Positions 48,199 to 59,459 are shown, counted from the first letter of the stretch. The stretch: DNA of 64,000 nt from Noviherbaspirillum sp. L7-7A (GCF_019052805.1 NZ_JAHQRJ010000001.1:1922001-1986000); one strand, 5' to 3'. Numbers and translations: made by a program. Notes: generated by a model from the letters alone, not told the origin.

Positions 48199-50163
48199 TT
48201 ATGTCACCTTGAAGGTGTCGACCATGCCCACCAGCGTCGCCGCCTGTTCCTGCAGGGAAGCGGCAGCGGCGGCTGCCTGCTCCACCATGGCGGCATTCTG
48301 CTGGGTGACGTCGTCCATCTGGCTGACCATGCTGTCGACCCTGGCAATGCCCTCGCTCTGATCGCGGCTTGCCTGGCTGATGCCGGCCATCAGGGCGCTC
48401 AGTTCCTGGACGCCGCTGACCACTTCGTCCATTGTTGCGCCAGCGCGACGCACCTGAACGCCGCCGGCCTCGACCTTGCCGGCTGACGCATCGATCAATG
48501 CCTTGATTTCCTGCGCGGCGGCGGCGCTGCGTTGCGCCAGCACCCTGACCTCGCCCGCCACCACGGCAAATCCGCGGCCCTGCTCGCCGGCCCGCGCCGC
48601 TTCCACGGCAGCGTTCAGCGCCAGGATATTGGTCTGGAAGGCAATGCCGTCGATGACGCCGATGATGTCGGCCATGCGACGCGACGCCTGGCTGATTTCC
48701 TCCATGGTCTGCACCACTTCACCCACCGCCACGCCGCCGCGGGCAGCGACGTCGGCCGCGCCGGCGGCCAGGCGCTGGGCCTGGTCGGCGTCGCTGCTGT
48801 TCTGCTGCACGGCGGCGGTCAGCTGGTTCATCGCCGCCGCGGTGTCGCGCAGCGAACCGGCCTGGCGCTCGGTGCGCTCGGACAAGTCCAGATTGCCGGT
48901 CGCGATCTCGCCCGAAGCCGCGGCGATCTGGCCAGCGCCCGTCCTGACCTGTCGCACCACCTCGGTCAGCCCCTGGCCCGTGCCGTTCATGGCCTGCATC
49001 AGCTGCCCGATCTCATCGCTGCGGCCGGTTTGCAGGGAGGCGGTGAGGTCCCCGGTAGCCAGCCGCTGCGCCGCGGCGGTGACGCGCGCCAGCGGCAATG
49101 TGACGGCGCGGCGGATGAAGAAGTACAGCAGTCCCACCAGCACCAGCACCGCGGCAACGCCGAACAGGGCATAGCGATTGCGCAGCGCCCTGACTTCACG
49201 GGTCATGTCATCGACATAGGCGCTGCCTACCACCACCCAGTTCCAGCCCTTCTCATGGGCGAACGCAGCGAACTTTTCCCTTGCGGCCTCGCCTTCCTTG
49301 TCCTGCCACAGGTAGCGGGCATCGCCCTGCTTGCGCTCGAGGATTTCCCTGAACAGCTCACGCCCGTCGGCCGACTTGATGTCCAGCACGTTTTTACCTT
49401 CCAGCGACGGATGCACCAGCATGCGTCCGAAGTCCTTGCCCTGCTTGGCATCGAGCACATAGAAATAGCCGGTGTCGCCGAGCTTCACCGACCTGATGCG
49501 CTCCTTCAGCGCGGCAATCTCGGCATCGATATCCACGCCCACATACAGCACGCCCACCACCTGCCCGGCGGCATTGCGCACCGGGTCGTACTGGGTCATG
49601 TACTGCTTGCCGAACAGGGTTGCCAGTCCCGCATAGCGCTGTCCGGCCAACAGGGGCGCATAGCCCGGATGACCACGGTCCAGCACCGTGCCCACCGCGC
49701 GCTCGCCATTCTCCTTCTTGACGGATGTCGACACGCGGACAAAGTCGTCGCCCTGCTTCGCAAATACCGTGGCCGACACGCCGCTCTGCGCGGTAAAGCG
49801 GTCGACAACCGTGAAATTGAGGTTGATATCGTTGTCGCCGTTCTTCAGCATCGCCACCTTGCGGCCGCCGATTTCCACGGCACGGCTTTCGTCCAGGGCA
49901 AACTGGCCAGGAAATCCCGTCTCCAGCATTCTTGCGAAGCGCATCGTGGCGCTGGCGGAGGCATGGGCGAACATGGCGGTCATGTCGACCACGGAGCGGC
50001 TTTTCTCGGTTGCGAACTCGACCGCGCGGCGCTCCACATCCTCCGCGCTGGAATAGGCAAGCGCCCAGGCATACAGCGTAAAGATCAGTGTCGCCAGCAA
50101 GAAGATGACAACGGAAATGCGGGCGCCGACGGACTGCTGGAGACGCTGAGGGAAAGAGGGCAT
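48199..50163 (-). CDS. Methyl-accepting chemotaxis protein with Cache sensor
   Basis: From the ATG at 50163 (GGAACCGATCC upstream) the receptor has 654 residues. It comprises a membrane helix at about 18-38, a periplasmic Cache_3-Cache_2-like sensor (about 40-305; VDRFTAQSGVSATVFAKQGD, GVLYVGVDIDAEIAALKERI, GDTGYFYVLDAKQGKDFGRM), a second helix, HAMP, and a signalling domain with the universal hairpin IDGIAFQTNILALNAAVEAA and RAGEQGRGFAVVAGEVRVLA. Glu/Gln-rich methylation regions flank it. No CheR-binding pentapeptide is seen. No che genes are adjacent, so it is an orphan receptor. Confidence 0.94.
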   Translation of the reverse strand: MPSFPQRLQQSVGARISVVIFLLATLIFTLYAWALAYSSAEDVERRAVEFATEKSRSVVDMTAMFAHASASATMRFARMLETGFPGQFALDESRAVEIGGRKVAMLKNGDNDINLNFTVVDRFTAQSGVSATVFAKQGDDFVRVSTSVKKENGERAVGTVLDRGHPGYAPLLAGQRYAGLATLFGKQYMTQYDPVRNAAGQVVGVLYVGVDIDAEIAALKERIRSVKLGDTGYFYVLDAKQGKDFGRMLVHPSLEGKNVLDIKSADGRELFREILERKQGDARYLWQDKEGEAAREKFAAFAHEKGWNWVVVGSAYVDDMTREVRALRNRYALFGVAAVLVLVGLLYFFIRRAVTLPLARVTAAAQRLATGDLTASLQTGRSDEIGQLMQAMNGTGQGLTEVVRQVRTGAGQIAAASGEIATGNLDLSERTERQAGSLRDTAAAMNQLTAAVQQNSSDADQAQRLAAGAADVAARGGVAVGEVVQTMEEISQASRRMADIIGVIDGIAFQTNILALNAAVEAARAGEQGRGFAVVAGEVRVLAQRSAAAAQEIKALIDASAGKVEAGGVQVRRAGATMDEVVSGVQELSALMAGISQASRDQSEGIARVDSMVSQMDDVTQQNAAMVEQAAAAAASLQEQAATLVGMVDTFKVT

Positions 50164-50321
50164 GGATCGGTTCCGTAAGGAAGTTACATAGTTGGCTGGC
50201 GTATGTCCTTTAACGTCCTGCTTCAGCAAAACTGAATAGTCTTTTCACCGCCAGGTCCGCATACGCTGCCCCGCCATGCAATTCGTGGCAAACTTCGCCG
50301 TTCATTCCGACCATACCCATC

Positions 50322-50660
50322 ATGAAAAAATACTGGATCGCTTTAGCTTTCGTTTTCCCCGCCCTTGGCGCGCATGGCCAGGGTGCCGACCGCCAGACCG
50401 CACAGGATGAGGCCTATGGCACCTACTTTCGCTGCATGAATGTTTATGCAAGCCGTTACGTCAAGTCGGATGCCCTGGTGGCCGACATCGCCGACGCCGC
50501 AATGTCGGCCTGCCAGGACCGATACCAGGACCTGCTCAATGCCACTGCCAACCTGCTGGGCGGCATGACTGCAGCCCAGACCACCCTGAAGGATGTGCGG
50601 GAAACCGCGCGCAGTTTTGCCGTCAGGATCGTGCTGGAGGCGCGTTTTCCCTTGCGTTGA
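50322..50660 (+). CDS. Small periplasmic protein (112 residues)
   Basis: Signal peptide MKKYWIALAFVFPALGAHGQ is followed by a helical domain with two cysteines (YFRCMNVYASRY and AMSACQDRYQDLL) that probably form a disulfide. No known family; it may be a secreted helix bundle. Confidence 0.6.
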   Translation: MKKYWIALAFVFPALGAHGQGADRQTAQDEAYGTYFRCMNVYASRYVKSDALVADIADAAMSACQDRYQDLLNATANLLGGMTAAQTTLKDVRETARSFAVRIVLEARFPLR

Positions 50661-50783
50661 ATCCTGGCTTACCCACATTTCTAGTGGACAATACTGTGGA
50701 TAACTCATCAAATTTCATCCTATACCATTGATTTTATTGATGAAGTTTCGATTGACGCAATTCGCGGCAGCAGGCCTGGGCGC

Positions 50784-51065
50784 ATGATTGCACAAGGCTA
50801 TAATCCAGCCTCCTTCCAAGATATCAACCATCCAACCGTGATAAAGGCCGAAAAAACCTTCGCCAATCAGGGCTACCTGCTGCGGTGCATTGCCGTGCCG
50901 CTGCAGGACGGCCGCTTTCATGCCAGCGTGCAGATAACGCGTTATGCCGACAGTGCCGACATGGGAACCACCCACTTCACGCCTGAAGTGCCTTTCCAGA
51001 ACCGGGCCGCGGCCATCGAGCATGCCCGTGCCTGGTCGGTCGAATGGGTCAGGAATAATGGCTGA
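50784..51065 (+). CDS. Uncharacterised small cytoplasmic protein (93 residues)
   Basis: The product starts MIAQGYNPASFQDINHPTVI and ends FQNRAAAIEHARAWSVEWVR. The strand-rich middle VPLQDGRFHASVQITRY and helical end suggest a small alpha/beta fold common in unnamed Oxalobacteraceae proteins. It overlaps the next gene by 8 bp and is probably co-translated with that transporter. Confidence 0.65.
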   Translation: MIAQGYNPASFQDINHPTVIKAEKTFANQGYLLRCIAVPLQDGRFHASVQITRYADSADMGTTHFTPEVPFQNRAAAIEHARAWSVEWVRNNG

Positions 51066-52203
51066 CGGCGTTCCGGCGGCGCCGTCCCTCTCGCCGCTGC
51101 AGGCCCTGGCCAGGGGCCTTGCCGGCGACATGCTGCTGCGCATTTTGCTGCTGGCATTGGTGGCGCTGACGCTGGCCGCGCCTGAACGGCTAGGTGCCTA
51201 CCCATCGCTGGTGGACTGGCGTACCGTCGGCACCCTGCTGGGCCTGCTGATTCTGACCAAGGGTATTGAACTGAGCGGCTGGCTGCCGCATCTGGCGCGA
51301 CGGCTGGTGGCCCTGATGTCGAGCGAACGGCTGCTGGCACTGTTTCTGGTGCTGTCGACCGCGGCGCTGGCCACCGTGCTGACCAATGACGTTGCCTTGT
51401 TCGTAGTTGTTCCTTTGACCCTGACGCTCAGGGATACCGGGGTGCCGCTGACCCGGCTGATCGTGTTCGAGGCGCTCGCCGCCAATGCGGGCTCGGTCCT
51501 GACGCCGGTGGGCAATCCGCAAAACCTGTTCCTGTGGCAATTGTCCCATACCAGCTTCGCCCAGTTCGCATGGACGATGTTGCCGTTGACTTTGCTGCTG
51601 CTGACGCCCCTGCTGCTGCTGACGCTGCTGTCCTTTTCCGGCCGCGCCCTGCATTTCCCGCAGCGCCGGGCTGCGGCGAAGACCGACCGGCTGCAGCTTG
51701 TGCTGTCGCTGGCGCTCTACCTGCCGTTTCTGGTGCTGACTGACATGCATCGTCCGCTGGCAGCGCTGCTGGTACTTACGCCTCTGCTGATTGCGCGCCG
51801 CGGCGTGCTGATGCGCATTGACTGGGGGCTGCTGCTGGTATTCGTGCTGATGTTCATCGACCTGCGGCTGCTGGGCGCGCTGCCGACCGTGAAGAGCCTG
51901 ATCGGCGCCATCGACCTGGACATTGCCTGGCATTTGTATGCCACCTCCATCCTGGCTTCACAGGTCATCAGCAACGTGCCGGCGGCCATCCTCCTGGCCC
52001 AGTACAGCCCTGACTGGAAAGTGATCGCCTATGGCGTCAATGTCGGCGGCTTCGGCTTCATGATGGGTTCGCTTGCCAACATCATCGCGTTGCGCATGAC
52101 GCCGGACCGCCGTGCATGGATCGTATTCCATGCCTACTCCCTGCCCTTCCTGGCGGTAGCGGCAGCGCTTGCCTGGCTGGTGCTGCGCCAGCCAGGCGCC
52201 TGA
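51058..52203 (+). CDS. Ion-transporter-superfamily permease (ArsB/NhaD/SLC13-like)
   Basis: I use the ATG at 51058, overlapping the previous stop by 8 bp, giving 381 residues and about ten membrane helices. Family marks are TVLTNDVALFVVVPLTLTLR and ANAGSVLTPVGNPQNLFLW, the second with the GNPQN re-entrant loop typical of this superfamily. NVPAAILLAQYSPDW and FGFMMGSLANIIALRM form the matching second-half loop. It exchanges an anion or sodium; the substrate is not deducible. Annotated relatives are often called citrate transporters or arsenite permeases. Confidence 0.8.
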   Translation: MADGVPAAPSLSPLQALARGLAGDMLLRILLLALVALTLAAPERLGAYPSLVDWRTVGTLLGLLILTKGIELSGWLPHLARRLVALMSSERLLALFLVLSTAALATVLTNDVALFVVVPLTLTLRDTGVPLTRLIVFEALAANAGSVLTPVGNPQNLFLWQLSHTSFAQFAWTMLPLTLLLLTPLLLLTLLSFSGRALHFPQRRAAAKTDRLQLVLSLALYLPFLVLTDMHRPLAALLVLTPLLIARRGVLMRIDWGLLLVFVLMFIDLRLLGALPTVKSLIGAIDLDIAWHLYATSILASQVISNVPAAILLAQYSPDWKVIAYGVNVGGFGFMMGSLANIIALRMTPDRRAWIVFHAYSLPFLAVAAALAWLVLRQPGA

Positions 52204-52257
52204 GCGGGGATCCGCCGGGTCGTTCCATCCTGCGAGGCGACAGGCTGAGCCTCAGCC

Positions 52258-52734
52258 CTAACCGCGGCCGCCATGGCGGCCATGCATGCGACCGCCCACG
52301 TTGTCATTGAAGATCTGCTGCTGCAGCGGCGATAGCGTGGCGTAGAAGGTTTTCATCGCTGCCAGGTGCGTCGTCATGCGGGCTTCCCGCTCTTTCATCA
52401 TGGCCAGCATTTTTTCCATGCGTTCCGGCGCGGACAGCTTTTCCCATTCGGCGCGGTCAGGGCGACCCGGCCGGCCTTCCGCTTGCGGCGGCTTGGTTGC
52501 CTCGATATAGGTTGTCCAGGCAGCCTCCTGGCTGCCGGTCAGCTTGAGCTTGTCATGCAGCACGGCCTGGCGGCGCGCCATGGCTTCGCGATGGTGCTCG
52601 GCGCCATGTTCCATGCCATGCATGCCGCCATGATCGGACGCCGGACCGGCGGGCATTGGCGGCGCGGCCTGGACGGCGCAGGCAAGGCCGGCAGCCATGA
52701 GACCGGAGACGAGTGTGGCGCGCAGATGTTTCAT
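52258..52734 (-). CDS. Spy/CpxP-like periplasmic protein
   Basis: From the ATG at 52734 (AAGGAAT upstream) the protein has 158 residues with signal peptide MKHLRATLVSGLMAAGLACA. A His/Met/Gly-rich segment (SDHGGMHGMEHGAEHHREAM) could bind metal. LKLTGSQEAAWTTYIEA and TLSPLQQQIFNDNVGG are the two LTxxQ motifs of the Spy/CpxP family, periplasmic chaperones or Cpx modulators induced by envelope stress. Confidence 0.83.
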   Translation of the reverse strand: MKHLRATLVSGLMAAGLACAVQAAPPMPAGPASDHGGMHGMEHGAEHHREAMARRQAVLHDKLKLTGSQEAAWTTYIEATKPPQAEGRPGRPDRAEWEKLSAPERMEKMLAMMKEREARMTTHLAAMKTFYATLSPLQQQIFNDNVGGRMHGRHGGRG

Positions 52735-52969
52735 GAGAATTCCTTTCAACGGTTTAGGGTTGTGCCATGCACAGGAATGCATGATGCCCAGCGCTTGTAT
52801 CAAGGAAATGTCAGCATTGTCTGCTTTGTATCGAGTTGTTTCGCGATGCCGGGCCTGCCAGGAAGGCGCCATGCCGCCAGACACCTTGAGAAAGAGGCGC
52901 CAGAAGAGAAAAGGCGCGGCGTTCAGAAACGCCACGCCTCTCGCGCCAGGCAATACTGACTGCGCTGAT

Positions 52970-53185
52970 TTACTCGTCCATGCCGTTCAGGCTTTCGATA
53001 TCACCGATCGCAAGGCGCCGCATGAGGCTGGGCGTTGCCTCGTCGGGGTCGATGCCTGTGGCAACGGCATCCGGAACGGCCTTTTTCATCTGGCCGTCTC
53101 GCTCGATAAAATATTCGCCCTTGTCATAGGCGATCAGATAGGTCAGGCGTTTGCCGACGCGGCGGGTGTAGTACTCCGATGGCAT
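52970..53185 (-). CDS. Small cytoplasmic protein (71 residues)
   Basis: A strong AAAGGAGGACGTCG precedes the ATG. The product MPSEYYTRRVGKRLTYLIAY then DKGEYFIERDGQMKKAVPDA has a beta-rich start and an acidic end (IESLNGMDE). No known family; I think it is genuinely expressed because of the ribosome site. Confidence 0.65.
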   Translation of the reverse strand: MPSEYYTRRVGKRLTYLIAYDKGEYFIERDGQMKKAVPDAVATGIDPDEATPSLMRRLAIGDIESLNGMDE

Positions 53186-53283
53186 GACGACGTCCTCCTT
53201 TGCATGTTGAAACAATATACCGCTGCTGACGAGCCGGCCATGCGCAGGCGCAGACAATCATCCACGCCACTCTGGCGCTCTCC

Positions 53284-53718
53284 TCAGCAGTTGCCTTTCT
53301 TTGCCTGTCCCGGCGGACAGAAGCCGCCACGCCGTTCTTCCCGGCCGTGTTCATGACGCTCATGATGCTCATGGCGTTCATGCGACTCGTAATACGGCTG
53401 CGCATCGCGCCGCCAGCCGCCTTCCCTCAGGCGCCAGCCATTGTCCACGCGCACCCACTCGGGCCGCACGTAGACTTCACCCTGGCGTACCCGTTCCCAA
53501 TGCCCGTCCTGCCAGGCATGCCGGCGGCCATCCCAGCGCCAGAAGCCTGGCGCCCACAGATAGCCCGGCCGTCCGGAGGGCACCACTTCATAACGCGGCG
53601 GCGGCGGCGCGTCGCCGATGATGATATTGAGGTTGACCTGAGCCTGGGCCGGCGCCGCAATAAAGGCGGCGCTGGTGGTGGCAATCATTAAAGCGGCGGC
53701 GCTGAGTATCGTTTTCAT
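53284..53718 (-). CDS. Exported YXWGXW-repeat-type protein
   Basis: The 144-residue protein has signal peptide MKTILSAAALMIATTSAAFI, cleaved after AQAQ. PPPPRYEVVPSGRPGYLWAP then GFWRWDGRRHAWQDGHWE is the YXWGXW-type repeat region. The C-terminus is His/Glu-rich and ends in CPPGQAKKGNC, a Cys pair ending seen in several secreted betaproteobacterial proteins. AAGGAGCCAGAC precedes the ATG. Function unknown; probably envelope-associated. Confidence 0.75.
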   Translation of the reverse strand: MKTILSAAALMIATTSAAFIAAPAQAQVNLNIIIGDAPPPPRYEVVPSGRPGYLWAPGFWRWDGRRHAWQDGHWERVRQGEVYVRPEWVRVDNGWRLREGGWRRDAQPYYESHERHEHHERHEHGREERRGGFCPPGQAKKGNC

Positions 53719-53942
53719 GTCTGGCTCCTTGATGAATTGCCGACCAATATACATGCCAAACAGCAACGACCGATCAAATGATGCAGAACCTTACATTTTT
53801 GCTTCCATCAACAGTTGCTGCGTGATGGGTCTTTCGACTTGCAGAGGGACGTACCAGTGCCCAGGGAGCTAGCATTAGGGCCATGTAAGAATTACCGCCA
53901 GCAGCTTGCCGCCACAATGACGTCCACTCGCCCTGGCGCTTG

Positions 53943-53984
53943 CTTGCCTGCTTGCCTGCTTGCCTGCTTGCCTGCCTGCTTGTC
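53943..53984. repeat. Octanucleotide tandem repeat (CTTGCCTG, four copies plus partial)
   Basis: Four perfect copies of CTTGCCTG at 53943-53974 are followed by CCTGCTTG. It lies 24-65 bp beyond the stop of the exported protein gene at 54008. Such repeats change length by slippage. Confidence 0.85.
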
Positions 53985-54007
53985 CACCGGCTTCCTCGCT
54001 TACTGGC

Positions 54008-54412
54008 TTATTTGCTCCCACTCTGCCCGGACGGCACCGGCGTGACCAGTTCCCGCACCACACCGCCGCTGCCCACGCTGCCGCTGACGCTTCCCTCGCC
54101 ATTCGCGCGCCGTTCGCAATCGGCTTTTTCCGCCGCGGGCAAGGAGTCGCAGCGCTTGCTCGCATTGGTCTGGTAATCACCGCTGTCGCGCAGCTTGCCG
54201 CGCTGCGACTCCTGCTTTGCTGCGCCCGCCTCCCGCATGCAGGTAGCCCTGTCCTGCTGGCTATTGCCGCTCATGCAGTCAGTGCGCTCTTTCTCGATAG
54301 TTGCATTCTGGTCTGCGGCCTGGCTTGCGCCTGCAACGCCGCTCAACACACCGACCGTTATCAGCGCGGTGCAAGCCCATTGTTTCGATACGGAAATGAT
54401 AGATATCCTCAT
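54008..54412 (-). CDS. Small exported Cys-containing protein (134 residues)
   Basis: I chose the ATG at 54412 with GGAGAATTGCG upstream. The signal peptide runs through WACTALITVGVLSGVAGASQ to AADQ. Mature motifs TDCMSGNSQQDRATCMREAG and SKRCDSLPAAEKADCERRAN are two C-x(n)-C pairs of the same pattern, an internal repeat that may form disulfides or bind metal. The tail is Gly/Ser-rich. Proteins of this type are common and unnamed in Oxalobacteraceae. Confidence 0.7.
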   Translation of the reverse strand: MRISIISVSKQWACTALITVGVLSGVAGASQAADQNATIEKERTDCMSGNSQQDRATCMREAGAAKQESQRGKLRDSGDYQTNASKRCDSLPAAEKADCERRANGEGSVSGSVGSGGVVRELVTPVPSGQSGSK

Positions 54413-54583
54413 CGCAATTCTCCGTCTGAAAAATTTCAGCATAGAAGCAGATGGGATAGATGTCTGTTCGCTAACAAACTTAATAAAGGGTTCGATACAC
54501 GCCGTTTATTCTATTGATATTGCGTAAAAAGCAACTTCAGGTACTATATTAAATTATCATTAATACAACATACCGAGGTCGTG

Positions 54584-54910
54584 ATGGGTACAGACGCCAG
54601 ACTGCCGGACTTTGACACGCTATCCCGCCTCTATCAGGAAGACCCGGGCGCCTTCGAGACCTTCCGCCGCCAGTTGCTGCGTCAGGCGGTCGACGAGGCA
54701 CCCCGGCGTCACCGCCCCGCCCTGGAAGAACTCCTTGTCTGCATCGAGGCAACCCGGCAACGCGCGGCAACGCCATCCGAGGCCGCATCGACTGCCTTTA
54801 GGATGATGCGGCAATCAGTCAATCAACTGAATGCCGCATGGCAGCAAGGTCTGCAAAGCGCGGCCCAGTTGCAGACCGACGCCCTGATGCTCAAGCTGCG
54901 CACGCGCTGA
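54584..54910 (+). CDS. DUF3135-like protein (108 residues)
   Basis: The product starts MGTDARLPDFDTLSRLYQED and continues PGAFETFRRQLLRQAVDEAP, RHRPALEELLVCIEATRQRA. The pattern LPDFD-x-L-x-RLY-x-ED-P-x-AFE is that of DUF3135, small helical proteins of unknown role. Convergent with leuA, with 10 bp between stops. Confidence 0.7.
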   Translation: MGTDARLPDFDTLSRLYQEDPGAFETFRRQLLRQAVDEAPRRHRPALEELLVCIEATRQRAATPSEAASTAFRMMRQSVNQLNAAWQQGLQSAAQLQTDALMLKLRTR

Positions 54911-54920
54911 AACCTGCCAA

Positions 54921-56870
<1,950 letters not shown>

Positions 56871-56954
56871 TTAAAGCGGTAGGCGTAGTCGTAGCGACAG
56901 CGCTAGGCTGTCACGCAGGCTGAACGAAAAGACGGGTCGGTGAGCGAAAGACAT
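56871..56954 (-). CDS. leuL: Leucine-rich leader peptide of leuA (27 residues)
   Basis: The frame reads MSFAHRPV then FSLRDSLALSLRLRLPL and stop. Eight of the last 15 codons are leucine, and four of these are the rare CTA in an otherwise CTG-rich genome, the same device as in the enteric leu leader. The ATG begins six bases after the predicted -10 box, with no ribosome site, so it is probably translated from a leaderless transcript. Stalling at CTA codons when leucyl-tRNA is low would alter folding of the 280-bp leader and release leuA expression. Confidence 0.75.
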   Translation of the reverse strand: MSFAHRPVFSFSLRDSLALSLRLRLPL

Positions 56955-56960
56955 GCCCGA

Positions 56961-56990
56961 ACCTTACGGGAGCAAACAAGCTGCTGTCAA
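56961..56990 (-). promoter_or_regulatory. Promoter of the leu leader/leuA transcript
   Basis: On the minus strand TTGACA (perfect -35) is followed after 18 bp by TAAGGT (weak -10). The predicted start of transcription falls at or next to the leader-peptide ATG. Confidence 0.65.
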
Positions 56991-56994
56991 GTGA

Positions 56995-57014
56995 AACCTC
57001 TTTACGAGGTTTTG
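56995..57014. promoter_or_regulatory. Palindrome immediately upstream of the leuA promoter
   Basis: AAACCTC and GAGGTTT form an inverted repeat with a 5-bp centre, 5 bp upstream of the -35 box. It could be a regulator-binding site or a minor hairpin. Confidence 0.4.
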
Positions 57015-57127
57015 GTCCACGCGTAACGCACCGCGTTGCGAATTTAACCGGCCGGGATTAAAGACTCATCAGTTAACGCAGTCGGGCCACGCGAAGCTTC
57101 TCAACAAAGCTATTAAGCGAATTTAAA

Positions 57128-57151
57128 CTATCAATTTCAAATTTTGAATAG
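57128..57151. promoter_or_regulatory. Inverted repeat upstream of the catalase gene, candidate LysR/OxyR-type site
   Basis: CTAT and ATAG flank a perfect TTCAAA-T-TTTGAA palindrome, 60-83 bp before the catalase start, in an AT-rich block. CTAT/ATAG words and dyad symmetry recall OxyR sites, but the spacing does not match the four-element OxyR consensus exactly. Confidence 0.4.
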
Positions 57152-57210
57152 CATTAATTTATTATTCGACAGCGGCCAGTGATGCTGCGTTGATATCAGA
57201 AAGGACCGTC

Positions 57211-58812
57211 ATGGACGAGAAACGACCCACATTGACCACCCGCCAAGGGCATCCAGTCAGCGATAACCAATCATTACGCTCCGTTGGCGAACGCGGCCCC
57301 GCCACGCTGGAAAACTATCAGTTCATTGAAAAGATCACGCATTTCGACCGCGAACGCATCCCCGAACGCGTGGTGCACGCCCGCGGCACGGGCGCGCACG
57401 GCTATTTCGAAGCCTATGGCAGGATCGGCAATGAGCCGGCATCCAAATACACCCGGGCGAAAGTGCTCAATGAAACCGGTGTGCGCACGCCCGTCTTCGT
57501 GCGGTTTTCCACCGTCATCGGCAGCAAGGATTCCCCGGAAACCGCGCGCGACCCGCGCGGCTTTGCAGTCAAGCTCAAGACCGTGGATGGCAACTGGGAT
57601 CTGGTCGGCAACAACCTGAAGGTGTTTTTCATCCGCGATGCGATCAAGTTCCCGGACATGATCCATGCCTTCAAGCCCGACCCCGTTACCAACCGGCAGG
57701 AGCCGTGGCGCTTCTACGACTTCGTCTCGCAAACGCCGGAAGCCCTGCACATGGTCACCTGGGTCAAGAGCCCGTGGGGCATTCCGGCCAATTATCGGGA
57801 AATGGAAGGATCGGGCGTCAACACCTACAAGCTGGTGAACGACAAGGGTGTGGCGCATCTCGTCAAGTTCCATTGGCAGCCAAAACAAGGCGTGCGCAAC
57901 CTGACCACGGCGCAGGCCGCGGAAATCCAGGCGCAGGATGTCGGCCATGCCACCAAGGACCTGTATGACGCCATCGAGCGCGGCGACTATCCGGAATGGG
58001 AATTCTGCGTGCAGATCATGGCCGACGGCGACCATCCGGAACTGGCGTTCGATCCGCTGGACGATACCAAGCGCTGGCCGGAAGAGCAGTTCCCGCTGCT
58101 GCCGGTCGGGCGCATGGTGCTGGACCGTAATCCCGACAACTTCTTTGCTGAAACCGAGCAGTCCGCGTTCGGCACCGGCGTGCTGGTCGACGGCATCGAC
58201 TTTTCGGACGACAAGATGCTGCAGGGACGCACCCTGTCCTACTCCGATACCCAGCGCTATCGTGTCGGGCCGAATTACCTGCAATTGCCGATCAACGCGC
58301 CGCAGGAAAAGGCCCGCGCCCATACCAACCAGCGCGACGGCCAGATGGCCTACCAGGTCGATCCGAGTGGCGGCAACAGGCACATCAACTACGAACCCAG
58401 TTCCCTGGGCGGCTTGCAGGAAGCGCCCAGGCCGGCCAAGGAATATCACCAGTGGGTGGAAGGTCACCTGGGCCGCTACGCCACATCGCGTACCGCAGAC
58501 GACTACCGGCAAGCGGGCGATCGTTACCGCAGCTTCGAGGACTGGGAACGGGAAGACCTGATTGCCAACATCGGCGGCGACCTGAAACAATGCCCGGAGC
58601 CGATACAGCTGCGCATGGTATGGCATCTGTGGCATTGCGACGAAGACTACGGCCGGCGTGTCGCCGAAGTCGCCGGCATCGACCTGGCCCGCGCCACCGC
58701 ACTGCCGCCGCTGCCCGGCAAGCCGGTGCCGCATCAGCGCCGCACGCCGGCGACTTATACCAGCGGCAAGACGGAAGAGCCGGCGCAGCAGGAAACCGCT
58801 GGCGCAAAATAA
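57211..58812 (+). CDS. katB: Monofunctional haem catalase
   Basis: The 533-residue catalase starts [20 protein letters not shown] (AAAGGACCGTC upstream). The active-site histidine is in [16 protein letters not shown] and the asparagine in [20 protein letters not shown]. The haem-ligand tyrosine is in [20 protein letters not shown]. No signal peptide is visible, and the C-terminus has a 30-residue Pro/Glu tail. An ankyrin gene follows, the arrangement of katB-ankB in Pseudomonas, so I use katB as a provisional name; katA would be equally possible on sequence. Confidence 0.95.
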   Translation: MDEKRPTLTTRQGHPVSDNQSLRSVGERGPATLENYQFIEKITHFDRERIPERVVHARGTGAHGYFEAYGRIGNEPASKYTRAKVLNETGVRTPVFVRFSTVIGSKDSPETARDPRGFAVKLKTVDGNWDLVGNNLKVFFIRDAIKFPDMIHAFKPDPVTNRQEPWRFYDFVSQTPEALHMVTWVKSPWGIPANYREMEGSGVNTYKLVNDKGVAHLVKFHWQPKQGVRNLTTAQAAEIQAQDVGHATKDLYDAIERGDYPEWEFCVQIMADGDHPELAFDPLDDTKRWPEEQFPLLPVGRMVLDRNPDNFFAETEQSAFGTGVLVDGIDFSDDKMLQGRTLSYSDTQRYRVGPNYLQLPINAPQEKARAHTNQRDGQMAYQVDPSGGNRHINYEPSSLGGLQEAPRPAKEYHQWVEGHLGRYATSRTADDYRQAGDRYRSFEDWEREDLIANIGGDLKQCPEPIQLRMVWHLWHCDEDYGRRVAEVAGIDLARATALPPLPGKPVPHQRRTPATYTSGKTEEPAQQETAGAK

Positions 58813-58892
58813 GCGCTAGGCCAGGCCGGCTGGCGGCCATGATCCGCCACCGGCACATGGCTTGAGCGGTCCACAGTTTGAGGAGAAAACCG

Positions 58893-59438
58893 ATGCAAGA
58901 GGACATCAGCCAGGACGCCAGTCGGCCCGTGCCGGACGCGGAAACCATTGAATTTGCGCAGAAAGTCTTCGATCTGGTGCGTGCAGGCGACACGCAGCGC
59001 CTGCATCCCCTGCTGGAACAGGGTTTGCCGGCCAACCTGCGCAACCACAAGGGCGACAGCCTGCTGATGCTGGCCAGCTATCACGGCCATCTGGACACGG
59101 CCCGGCTGTTGCTCGATTTCGGCGCCGATCCCGCTCTGTGCAACGACCAGGGCCAGGCGCCGCTGGCCGGCGCGGCATACAAGGGCGATGCAGCGATGGT
59201 AGCGCTGTTGCTGGAACGGGGCGCGGATGTGGAAGGCGCGATGCCGGGCGGACGCACTGCCCTGATGATGGCGGCGATGTTCAACCGCTGCGAGGTGGTG
59301 GATCTCCTGCTGTGCAAGGGCGCCCGGGCGGACGCCCGCGATGCCGGCGGCCTGACCGCGCTCGACGTCGCGCGCATCATGGGCGCGCCGGATACGCCGC
59401 AGCAGGTTGCCGCGGCGCTGGAAGCGCTACCGTCCTGA
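58893..59438 (+). CDS. Ankyrin-repeat protein paired with catalase (AnkB-like)
   Basis: The 181-residue protein has four ankyrin repeats: GDTQRLHPLLEQGLPANLRN, then KGDSLLMLASYHGHLDTARL, QGQAPLAGAAYKGDAAMVAL and GRTALMMAAMFNRCEVVDLL with trailing ARDAGGLTALDVARI. GAGGAGAAAACCG precedes the ATG. In Pseudomonas the ankyrin protein AnkB downstream of katB supports catalase activity; the order here is the same, 80 bp downstream. No signal peptide is apparent. Confidence 0.88.
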   Translation: MQEDISQDASRPVPDAETIEFAQKVFDLVRAGDTQRLHPLLEQGLPANLRNHKGDSLLMLASYHGHLDTARLLLDFGADPALCNDQGQAPLAGAAYKGDAAMVALLLERGADVEGAMPGGRTALMMAAMFNRCEVVDLLLCKGARADARDAGGLTALDVARIMGAPDTPQQVAAALEALPS

Positions 59439-59459
59439 ATTGCTTTTTTGCCAGGGGTA

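Noticed and set aside
48532-50178. 548-codon plus-strand frame opposite the chemoreceptor
   Set aside because: The receptor's signalling hairpin is unmistakable on the other strand; the plus-strand translation is low-complexity.
57274-58734. 486-codon minus-strand frame opposite the catalase
   Set aside because: Antisense to a fully conserved catalase, with no motif of its own.
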